Assembly (NCBI GenBank): GCA_964017045.1 | Contig: OZ024810.1 | Span: forward strand, 17,975,204-18,039,203 | Direction: 5' to 3' | DNA from: Omphiscola glabra | Taxonomy: Eukaryota; Mollusca; Gastropoda; Lymnaeidae | Length of the DNA stretch: 64,000 bases | The notes under the pieces: model-generated | The model's input: only the letters and a program-made list of their open reading frames with translations | Told to the model about the DNA's origin: nothing | The model's database searches: none | Shown: positions 53,628 through 64,000 of the stretch, in pieces | Layout: each line of letters starts with the position of its first letter | Position numbering within the stretch: position 1 is the first letter of the stretch | Made by a program: the position numbers and the translations under genes

Positions 53628-56600
53628 GTGCTGCACGGATGAACCAGTGGCACAGACAGCGAAGCGGCATGGACTGATACATGAGCGGAGGTACCACCAC
53701 CACCACGTCAACCACCACCCCCACCACCATGCCTACCACCTTCACCTCCATCACCACCTCCACCACCACCCCACCACCACCTTCACCACCACTCCACCAT
53801 CACTCCTACCACCTCCACCTCTACCACGCCCATAACAACCACCGCCAGCGCTACCTTCACCACCACCCCCACCGCCACCCTACCACATCTACCTCCACCA
53901 CCACCCCACCACCACAACCCCCTCCACCCCACCACCACACCTACCACCACCACCTTTACCACCAGCCCACCACCACCCCTACCACTCCACCGATGCCTCC
54001 ACCACCACCACCACCACCACATCGACGACCACCACCCTACCACCTTCACCACCACCTCTACCACCACCGCCATCTCCACTTCCAACTTTAGCTCAACCGC
54101 CACCACCACCCCACAACCACCCTCCACCACTTCACCACGACCCCAACCACCACCCCTACCACCACCCATACGGAGGTACCACCTCCACCACCCCACCACC
54201 ATGTCAACCGCCACCCCCACCACCACCTCAACCACCACGTCCACCCCACCACTACCTCAACCACCACCCCACCATCACTCCTACCACCTCCACCTCCACC
54301 TCTACACCACCGTAACAACCACAGCCATTGATACCTCTACAACCACCCCCACTGCCACCCTACAACATCCTCCTCCACCACCAGCACCTCCACCACCACC
54401 ATACTACCCCCACATCTTCACCACCACCCCCACTCCCACTACCACCATCTTCACCACCACCCCACCATCACCCCCACCACCACCCCTACCACCTTCACCA
54501 ACACCTCCACCACCACCTTCACCACCATCCCACCACCACCCATACCACTCCACCTACACCTCCACCACCACCTTCACCACCACCGCCATCACTAACTCCA
54601 CCACCACCCTACCACCTCCACAACCACCTCTACCACCACCTCTACCACCATCGCCACCTCCACAATCTCCATCACCACCACCCACACCACCACCTTCACA
54701 ACCACAACCACATCCACAACCACATCCACCACCATCTCCACCACCACCTCCACAACATCCACCACTACATCCACCACCTTCTGCACCACCACCATGATCC
54801 CCACCTCCAACACCACATCCACAACCACCATCATTTCCCTAACATCATCTCCACCACCACATCCACCACCAACTCCACCACTACCTCTGTCACATCCATC
54901 ATCAGCACATCCACCCCACTACTTTCCACACCAGCACATCACTAACACCACATCCACCACCACCTACAACACCTGCAACAACTCCACATCTGCCAACACC
55001 ACCTATTTGTTAGTTTGGGGGTATATTTGTTAGGTTGGGAGTATCCTTTATTAGGTTGGGGGTATCCATGTTAGGTTGGGGTGTCTTTTTTAGGTTGGGT
55101 GGTGACCGGAAGCTGCTTCTCGGGAGCTGGCAAACTGGGTTGCTGGCAACCCAGAAGTTGCGATCGGGGTGGCTTTTTTTCGTTTAGGGATTCCTTTTAG
55201 GTTCGTGGTGTAATTTTTTATGCTGGGGGTGTCGCCCGGGAACTGGCAAACGGGAGCTAGCGACCCAGAGCTAGCAATCGGAGCTGGTAACCGGGCTATA
55301 CTTTGTTAGGTTTGGAGTGCCCTTTGTAGGGTTGGGGTTGTCCTTTTTATTTTCGGAGTTGCGTCCGAGAGCTGGCAAACGGGAGCTAGTGATCCGGAAC
55401 TGGCGATCGGGAGCTGGTGACCGGGCTGTCCTTTGTTAGGTTTGGAGTGTCCTTTTGTTGGTTGGGGTAAGTCCTTTTTATGTGGGAGGGCGGGCGCCCG
55501 GGAGCTGGCAAACGGTAGCCGGTGATCCGGAGCTGGCGATCGGGAGCTGGTGACCGGGCTGTCCTTTGTTAGGTTTGAAGTGTCCTTTTGTTGGTTGGGG
55601 TAAGTCCTTTTTATGTGGGAGGGCGGGCGCCCGGGAGCTGGCAAACGGTAGCCGGTGATCCGGAGCTGGCGATCGGGAGCTGGTGACCGGGCTGTCCTTT
55701 GTTAGGTTTGAAGTGTCCTTTTGTTGGTTGGGGTTGTCCTTTTTATGTGGGGGGGATGCGCCCGGGAGCTGGCAAACGGTAGCCGGTGATCCGGAGCTGG
55801 CGACCAGTAGCTGGTGACCGGGCTACTCTTTGTTAGGTTTGGGGTGTCCTTTTTTAGGTTAGGGTGTCCTTTGCTTTTACTACATCTGCTACCATCACCT
55901 CTTATACTACTACCACCACCTCTTTTACTACCACCACAACCTCCACCATCACTCCCACCCAAATCACCACGTCAACCATCACCTCCATCACCACTTCCAC
56001 CACTCCCTCCACCATCTTTACCACCACTTCCACCACAAACACCCCCTCCACCACCACCACCTCACCACCACTTCACCATCAACCACACCACACCACCACC
56101 AACTTCAACACAAACCCTACCACCTCCACCAACACTTCCACCACAACCCCACCACCACCACTCCACCACCACCCACCACTCCTACCACATCCACCACCAA
56201 CTCCACCTCTACCACCGCCACCACCACCTCCACCATTACCACATCCACCACACCACTACCACTCCTACCACATCCACTTCCACCGCCACCACTTCACCTC
56301 AACCAGCACCCACCCATCACCACCACCAGCACCACACCCACCACTCCTCCACGACCTTCACACCACCTTCACCATCACCACCACCACCCTACCACATCCA
56401 CCAACACCCCTACACCACCTGACCACCTCTACCACACCACCACCTCTACCACTCCACCTCCACCACCACCTTCACCACCACCACCGCCACCACGACCTCC
56501 ACCACCGCCACCACGACCTCCACCACCGCCACCACGACCTCCACCCCACCACCACCCTACCACGTCCACCACCACCTCTACCACCACTGCCACACCACCG

Positions 56601-57581
56601 CCACCTCCACTTCCAACACCAGCCCAACCACCACCACCACTTTACCACCATCCCAACCACCACCCCCACAACCACTACAACACCCCACCACCACCTTCAC
56701 CACCACCCCACCATCACTCCTACCACCTCCACCACGCCCGTAACAACCACCGCCAGTGCTACCTCCACCACCACCGCCACCCTACCACCACCCCACCACC
56801 ACACCACCACAACCACTCCACCCCACCACCACCCCTACCACCACCACCTTTAACACCAGCCCACCACCACCGCCACACCACATTGACGACCACCACCCCA
56901 CCACCACCCTATCACCTCCACCTCCACCACCACCTCTACCACCACTGCCATCTCCACTTCAAACTTTAGCCCAACCACCACCACCACTTTACCACCACTT
57001 TACCACCACTTTACCACCACCACCACCCCACAACCACCCTCCACCACTTCACCACCACCCCAAGCACCACCCCTACCACCCACCAATACCTCCATCACCA
57101 CCCCACATCACATCCAGATGGTTCTCCTAGCTGTCAGGTCGAGTTATCATGGCAGTTTTTGTTTATCTGGTAAGTCAATTTTTTTTGTAAACAATCATCT
57201 TGGGTTATAATCAAATTAAGTATAATTATAAGACAAACTGTTTGTCATACTTTATTAAATAATAGCATACATTGTTAATAAATTTAAATGGGAGCCCTGT
57301 AGTGTATGTAGGCATGTAGGTAATTGGTACAATTTTCAAAATGAAGTTATAGCTTTGAGATTTAGTTTGATTCGATGGGATCTAAAAAATGTAATTCATT
57401 GATACCAAATTTAGTTTTGTTCGTCGATTCTAAAGAAATTTATGATATAATTTTGTTTGGAATTATTTGGGATAACTAACTAAAGCAAAAACTGGCAACA
57501 GATTTGAGAAAGATTTTTTAAATCGAGCAGTCAATTGAAGTTATTGATTCATATAATCAGTTGTTCTTTCCATTCTAATAG
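53628..57581 (+). repeat. Monomer 40: long unit with G-rich island
   Basis: The core is 53628-57169 (3,542 bp) and the spacer 57170-57581 (412 bp). The headless second body begins at about 54171 and the island is 55006-55873. The tract before the island has lost several CCACCACCT steps compared with units 19 and 29. Confidence 0.93.
55006..55873 (+). repeat. G-rich island with 133-bp tandem repeat (copy 4)
   Basis: 868 bp. It matches the other three copies. It has GGTTGGGGTAAG near 55597, as in copy 1, where copies 2 and 3 have GGTTTGGGTAAG. Confidence 0.9.
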
Positions 57582-58480
57582 GTGCTGCACAGATGAACCA
57601 GTGGCACAGACAGCGAAGCGGCATGGACTGATACATGAGCGGAGGTACCACCACCACCAACCCACCACCACGTCAACCACCCCCCCACCACAACGTCAAC
57701 CACCACCCCCACCACGACGCCTACCACCTCCACCACCTTCACCTCCATCACCACCTCCACCACCACCCCACCACCACCTTCACCACCACCCCACCATCAC
57801 TCCTACCACCTCTACCACGCCCATAACAACCACCGCCAGCGCTACCTTCACCACCACCCCCACCGCCACCCTACCACATCTACCTCCACTACCACCCCAC
57901 CACCACAACCACCTCCACCCCACCACCACACCTACCACCACCACCTTTACCACCACCCCTACCACCACCCCTACCACCCACCAATACCTCCATCACCACC
58001 CCACATCACATCCAGATGGTTTTCTTAGCTGTCAGGTCGAGTTATCATGGCAGTTTGTGTTTATCTGGTAAGTCAATTCTTTTTGTAAAAAAATCATCTT
58101 GGGTTATAATCAAATTAAGTATAATTATAAGACAAACTATTTATCATACTTTATAAAATAATAGCATACATTGTTAATAAATTTAAATGGGAGCACTGTA
58201 GTGTATGTAGGCATGTAGGTAATTGGTACAATTTTCAAAATGAAGTTATAGCTTTGAGATTTAGTTTGATTCGATGGGATCTAAAAAATGTAATTCATTG
58301 ATACCAAATTTAGTTTTGTTCGTCGATTCTAAAGAAATGTATGATTTAATTTTGGTTGGAATTATTTTGGATAACTAACTAAAGCAAAAACTGGCAACAG
58401 ATTTGAGAAAGATTTTTTAAATAGAGCAGTCAATTGAAGTTATTGATTCATATAATCAGTTGTTCTTTCCATTCTAATAG
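57582..58480 (+). repeat. Monomer 41: post-long unit, 486-bp core
   Basis: The core is 57582-58067 and the spacer 58068-58480 (413 bp). It is the third copy of the unit 20/30 type, with the same length, deletion and fully open head frame. Confidence 0.95.
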
Positions 58481-59932
58481 GTGCTGCACGGATGAACCAG
58501 TGGCACAGACAGCGAAGCGGCATGGACTGATACATGAGCGGAGGTACCACCACCACCACCCCACCACCACATCAACCACCCCCCCACCACAACGTCAACC
58601 ACCACCCCCACCACCACGCCTACCACCTCCACCACCTTCACCTCCTCCACCACCTTCACCTCCATCACCACCTCCATCACCTCCCCACCACCACCTTCAC
58701 CACCACCCCACCATTACTCCTACCACCTCCACCTCTACCACGCCCATAACAACCACCGCCAGCGCTACCTTCACCACCACCCCCACCGCCACCCTACCAC
58801 ATCTACCTCCACCACCACCCCACCACCACAACCACCTCCACCCCACCACCACACCTACCACCACCACCTTTACCACCACCACCCCTACCACTCCACCTAT
58901 GCCTCCACCACCGCCACCACCACATCGACGACCACCACCCTAACACCCCACCACCACGTCAACCACCACCCCCACCACCACGCCTACCACCTCCACCACC
59001 TTCACCTCCATCACCACCTCCACCACCACCCCACCACCACCTTGACCACCACCCCACCATCACTCCTACCACCTCCACCTCTACCATGCCCATAACAACC
59101 ACCGCCAGCGCTACCTTCACCACCACCCCCACCCCCACCCTACCACATCTACCTCCACCACCACCCCACCACCACAACCACCTCCACCCCACCACCACAC
59201 CTACCACCACCACCTTTACCACCAGCCCACCACCACCCCTACCACTCCACCGATGCCTCCACCACCGCCACCACCACATCGACGTCCACCACCCTACCAC
59301 CTCCACCACCACCTCTACCACAACCGCCATCTCCACTTCCAACTTTAGCTCAACCACCACCACCACTTTACCACCCCACAACCACCCTCCACCACTTCAC
59401 CACCACCCCTACCATCACCCCTACCACCCACCAATACCTCCATCACCACACCACATCACATCCAGATGGTTCTCTTAGCTGTCAGGTCGAGTTATCATGG
59501 CAGTTTGTGTTTATCTGGTAAGTCAATTTTTTTTGTAAACAATCATCTTGGGTTATAATCAAATTAAGTATAATTATAAGACAAACTGTTTGTCATACTT
59601 TATTAAAATAATAGCATACATTGTTAATAAATTTAAATGGGAGCACTGTAGTGTATGTAGGCATGTAGGTAATTGGTACAATTTTCAAAATGAAGTTATA
59701 GCTTTGAGATTTAATTTGATTCGATGGGATCTAAAAAATGTAATTCATTGATACCAAATTTAGTTTTGTTCGTCGATTCTAAAGAAATTTATGATTTAAT
59801 TTTTTTTTGGAATTATTTGTGATAACTAACTAAAACAAAAACTGGCAACAGATTTGAGAAAGATTTTTTTAAATCGAGCAGTCAATTGAAGTTATTGATT
59901 CATATAATCAGTTGTTCTTTCCATTCTAATAG
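58481..59932 (+). repeat. Monomer 42: enlarged core from internal duplication
   Basis: The core is 58481-59517 (1,037 bp) and the spacer 59518-59932 (415 bp). It starts like units 21 and 31. At about 58941, after CCCTAACACCCC, a second body begins with CACCACGTCAACC and runs to the normal tail. This adds about 390 bp without a second head or spacer. Confidence 0.93.
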
Positions 59933-60968
59933 GTGCTGCACGGATGAACCAGTGGCACAGACAGCGAAGCGGCATGGACTGATACATGAGCGGAGGTACC
60001 ACCACCACCACGTCAACTGCCACCCCCACCACCACGCCTACCACCTCCACCACCTCCACCACCACCCCACCACCACCTTCACCACCACCCCACCATCACT
60101 CCTACCACCTCCACCTCTACCACGCCCATAACAACCACCGCCAGCGCTACCTTCACCACCACCCCCACCGCCACCCTACCACATCTACCTCCACCACCAC
60201 CCCACCACCACAACCACCTCCACCCCACCACCACACCTACCACCACCACCTTTACCACCAGCCCACCACCACCCCTACCACTCCACCGATGCCTCCACCA
60301 CCGCCACCACCACATCGACGACCACCACCCTACCACCTCCACCACCACCTCTACCACCACCGCCATCTCCACTTCCAACTTTAGCTCAACCACCACCACC
60401 ACTTTACCACCCCACAACCACCCTCCACCACTTCACCACCACCCCTACCACCACCCCTACCACCCACCAATACCTCCATCACCACACCACATCACATCCA
60501 GATGGTTCTCTTAGCTGTCAGGTCGAGTTATCATGGCAGTTTGTGTTTATCTGGTAAGTCAATTTTTTTTGTAAACAATCATCTTGGGTTATAATCAAAT
60601 TAAGTATAATTATAAGACAAACTGTTTGTCATACTTTATTAAAATAATAGCATACATTGTTAATAAATTTAAATGGGAGCACTGTAGTGTATGTAGGCAT
60701 GTAGGTAATTGGTACAATTTTCAAAATGAAGTTATAGCTTTGAGATTTATTTTGATTCGATGGGATCTAAAAAATGTAATTCATTGATACCAAATTTAGT
60801 TTTGTTCGTCGATTCTAAAGAAATTTATGATTTAATTTTTTTTTGGAATTATTTGTGATAACTAACTAAAACAAAAACTGGCAACAGATTTGAGAAAGAT
60901 TTTTTTAAATCGAGCAGTCAATTGAAGTTATTGATTCATATAATCAGTTGTTCTTTCCATTCTAATAG
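59933..60968 (+). repeat. Monomer 43: 621-bp core
   Basis: The core is 59933-60553 and the spacer 60554-60968 (415 bp). About 30 bp of the CTTCACCTCCATCACC stretch near the body start are missing. Units 45 and 46 share this. It has GTCAACTGCC for GTCAACCGCC. Confidence 0.94.
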
Positions 60969-62046
60969 GTGCTGCACGGATGAACCAGTGGCACAGACAG
61001 CGAAGCGGCATGGACTGATACATGAGCGGAGGTACCACCACCACCACCCCACCACCACGTCAACCGCCACCCCCCACCACCACGCCTACCACCTCCACCA
61101 CCTTCACCTCCATCACCACCTCCACCACCACCTCCAACACCACCCCACCACCACCTTCACCACCACCCCACCATCACTCCTACCACCTCCACCTCTACCA
61201 CGCCCATAACAACCACCGCCAGCGCTACCTTCACCACCACCCCCACCGCCACCCTACCACATCTACCTCCACCACCACCCCACCACCACAACCACCTCCA
61301 CCCCACCACCACACCTACCACTACCACCTTTACCACCAGCCCACCACCACCCCTACCACTCCACCGATGCCTCCACCACCGCCACCACCACATCGACGAC
61401 CACCACCCTACCACCTCCACCACCACCTCTACCACCACCGCCATCTCCACTTCCAACTTTAGCTCAACCACCACCACCACTTTACCACCCCACAACCACC
61501 CTCCACCACTTCACCACCACCCCTACCACCACCCCTACCACCCACCAATACCTCCATCACCACACCACATCACATCCAGATGGTTCTCTTAGCTGTCAGG
61601 TCGATTTATCATGGCAGTTTGTGTTTATCTGGTAAGTCAATTTTTTTTGTAAACAATCATCTTGGGTTATAATCAAATTAAGTAAAATTATAAGACAAAC
61701 TGTTTGTCATACTTTATTAAAATAATAGCATACATTGTTAATAAATTTAAATGGGAGCACTGTAGTGTATGTAGGCATGTAGGTAATTGGTACAATTTTC
61801 AAAATGAAGTTATAGCTTTGAGATTTAATTTGATTCGATGGGATCTAAAAAATGTAATTCATTGATACCAAATTTAGTTTTGTTCGTCGATTCTAAAGAA
61901 ATTTATGATTTAATTTTTTTTTGGAATTATTTGGGATAACTAACTAAAACAAAAACTGGCAACAGATTTGAGAAAGATTTTTTTAAATCGAGCAGTCAAT
62001 TGAAGTTATTGATTCATATAATCAGTTGTTCTTTCCATTTTAATAG
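60969..62046 (+). repeat. Monomer 44
   Basis: The core is 60969-61631 (663 bp) and the spacer 61632-62046 (415 bp). It is like units 22, 24 and 32 in its tail (GTCGATTTATC) and in the CACCCCCCACC start, but has the usual GAGCGGAGG head and an extra 6 bp. The spacer has AAGTAAAATTATAAG. Confidence 0.94.
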
Positions 62047-63084
62047 GTGCTGCACGGATGAACCAGTGGCACAGACAGCGAAGCGCCATGGACTGATACA
62101 TGAGCGGAGGTACCACCACCACCACGTCAACCGCCACCCCCACCACCACGCCTACCACCTCCACCACCTCCACCACCACCCCACCACCACCTTCACCACC
62201 ACCCCACCATCACTCCTACCACCTCCACCTCTACCACGCCCATAACAACCACCGCCAGCGCTACCTTCACCACCACCCCCACCGCCACCCTACCACATCT
62301 ACCTCCACCACCACCCCACCACCACAACCACCTCCACCCCACCACCACACCTACCACCACCACCTTTACCACCAGCCCTACACCACCCCTACCACTCCAC
62401 CGATGCCTCCACCACCGCCACCACCACATCGACGACCACCACCCTACCACCTCCACCACCACCTCTACCACCACCGCCATCTCCACTTCCAACTTTAGCT
62501 CAACCACCACCACCACTTTACCACCCCACAACCACCCTCCCCCACTTCACCACCACCCCTACCACCACCCCTACCACCCACCAATACCTCCATCACCACA
62601 CCACATCACATCCAGATGGTTCTCTTAGCTGTCAGGTCGAGTTATCATGGCAGTTTGTGTTTATCTGGTAAGTCAATTTTTTTTGTAAACAATCATCTTG
62701 GGTTATAATCAAATTAAGTATAATTATAAGACAAACTGTTTGTCATACTTTATTAAAATAATAGCATACATTGTTAATAAATTTAAATGGGAGCACTGTA
62801 GTGTATGTAGGCATGTAGGTAATTGGTAAAATTTTCAAAATGAAGTTATAGCTTTGAGATTTAATTTGATTCGATGGGATCTAAAAAATGTAATTCATTG
62901 ATACCAAATTTAGTTTTGTTCGTCGATTCTAAAGAAATTTATGATTTAATTTTTTTTTGGAATTATTTGGGATAACTAACTATAAAACAAAAACTGGCAA
63001 CAGATTTGAGAAAGATTTTTTTAAATCGAGCAGTCAATTGAAGTTATTGATTCATATAATCAGTTGTTCTTTCCATTCTAATAG
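62047..63084 (+). repeat. Monomer 45: 621-bp core
   Basis: The core is 62047-62667 and the spacer 62668-63084 (417 bp). The head has AAGCGCCATGG, silent in the head frame. The body has CCAGCCCTACACC. The acceptor-like stretch reads CCATTTTAATAG. The spacer has the AACTATAAAAC insertion and GGTAAAATTTTC. Confidence 0.94.
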
Positions 63085-64000
63085 GTGCTGCACGGATGAA
63101 CCAGTGGCACAGACAGCGAAGCGGCATGGACTGATACATGAGCGGAGGTACCACCACCACCACGTCAACCGCCACCCCCACCACCACGCCTACCACCTCC
63201 ACCACCTCCACCACCACCCCACCACCACCTTCACCACCACCCCACCATCACTCCTACCACCTCCACCTCTACCACGCCCATAACAACCACCGCCAGCGCT
63301 ACCTTCACCACCACCCCCACCGCCACCCTACCACATCTACCTCCACCACCACCCCACCACCACAACCACCTCCACCCCACCACCACACCTACCACCACCA
63401 CCTTTACCACCAGCCCACCACCACCCCTACCACTCCACCGATGCCTCCACCACCGCCACCACCACATCGACGACCACCACCCTACCACCTCCACCACCAC
63501 CTCTACCACCACCGCCATCTCCACTTCCAACTTTAGCTCAACCACCACCACCACTTTACCACCCCACAACCACCCTCCACCACTTCACCACCACCCCTAC
63601 CACCACCCCTACCACCCACCAATACCTCCATCACCACACCACATCACATCCAGATGGTTCTCTTAGCTGTCAGGTCGAGTTATCATGGCAGTTTGTGTTT
63701 ATCTGGTAAGTCAATTTTTTTTGTAAACAATCATCTTGGGTTATAATCAAATTAAGTATAATTATAAGACAAACTGTTTGTCATACTTTATTAAAATAAT
63801 AGCATACATTGTTAATAAATTTAAATGGGAGCACTGTAGTGTATGTAGGCATGTAGGTAATTGGTACAATTTTCAAAATGAAGTTATAGCTTTGAGATTT
63901 ATTTTGATTCGATGGGATCTAAAAAATGTAATTCATTGATACCAAATTTAGTTTTGTTCGTCGATTCTAAAGAAATTTATGATTTAATTTTTTTTTGGAA
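63085..64000 (+). repeat. Monomer 46: 621-bp core, spacer cut by window end
   Basis: The core is 63085-63705 (621 bp), the same type as units 43 and 45. The spacer begins at 63706 and is cut by the window end after 295 bp, so the array continues to the right. Confidence 0.93.

Larger units (their letters stand above)
42544..57169 (+). repeat. Higher-order repeat 3, 14,626 bp (units 30-40)
   Basis: Units 30-35 match units 20, 21, 22, 23 (or 25), 27 and 28 of the preceding block in order and nearly in length. Units 36-39 are extra before long unit 40. The 486-bp core after the long unit and the special spacer before it are both conserved. Confidence 0.9.
4366..64000 (+). repeat. Nested higher-order satellite array of 46 exon-like/intron-like monomers
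   Basis: Homology to the monomer begins near 4366, at the ATTCATATAATCAG motif, and continues to the window end. All 46 monomers point the same way. A core starts at GTGCTGCACGG and ends at GTTTATCTG. The spacer runs from GTAAGTCAATT to CATTCTAATAG. The head would read CTDEPVAQTAKRHGLIHE from the first full codon. The body is CCA/ACC repeats, so + strand frames give Thr/Pro/His runs and - strand frames Gly/Val/Trp runs. The spacer carries AATAAA (within TTAATAAATTTAAATGGG) in the units I checked. Most monomer periods are 1.02-1.09 kb. Four long units divide the array into higher-order repeats. I see no unrelated insertion inside it. The right end is beyond the window. Confidence 0.95.
57170..64000 (+). 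repeat. Partial higher-order repeat 4, cut by the window end (units 41-46)
   Basis: It starts like blocks 2 and 3 with a 486-bp core (unit 41) followed by a relative of units 21/31 (unit 42). It then diverges into a run alternating 621- and 663-bp cores. No long unit is reached before the window ends. Confidence 0.85.

Noticed and set aside
4366..64000. CRISPR array
   Set aside because: Repeat units are about 1 kb, spacers are not unique, no cas genes are present and the DNA appears eukaryotic.

Overview
This window looks like eukaryotic nuclear DNA, probably from an invertebrate animal. I can support no intact protein-coding gene, tRNA or rRNA, and no bacterial-style operon. Positions 1-4365 are AT-rich, mostly unique flanking DNA with one possible non-autonomous transposon-like insertion (about 2650-3023) and a short tandem repeat. 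The invertebrate assignment is an inference from base composition, the noncoding repeat style and metazoan-type splice-like signals. The species cannot be named from the sequence.

Positions 4366-64000 (about 93% of the window) are one uninterrupted head-to-tail tandem array. It holds 46 monomers, all in the same orientation. Each monomer has a C-rich 'core' (usually 486-886 bp) and an AT-rich 'spacer' that is almost constant in length (mostly 405-417 bp). A core has a unique head of about 65 bp, a long body of CCA/ACC-type trinucleotide repeats with almost no G on the + strand, and a unique tail of about 60 bp. The core/spacer junctions look like splice sites: a pyrimidine-rich stretch ending in TAG at the head, and CTG|GTAAGT at the tail. 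The monomer therefore resembles an exon plus intron duplicated dozens of times.

The array has a second, higher-order level. Four cores are very long (3.1-3.6 kb) because they carry an 866-868 bp G-rich island made of a 133-bp tandem repeat, plus a second C-rich tract. These long units recur every 13.9-16.1 kb and are followed each time by related monomer types in a similar order. This gives three complete higher-order repeats (12542-28621, 28622-42543, 42544-57169) and two partial ones at the window edges. Within them are local amplifications: four consecutive 948-bp units, a duplicated 2,370-bp dimer, internal core duplications and one apparent recombinant monomer. This is the pattern expected from unequal exchange or replication slippage.

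Many open frames exist in the cores, but they follow from CCA repeats being stop-poor in every frame. Core lengths fall in all three classes modulo 3, in-frame stops are common, and recent copies differ mostly by replacement changes. I therefore annotate the array as a nested satellite of probable exon origin rather than as a gene. Whether it is transcribed and spliced is the main open question.
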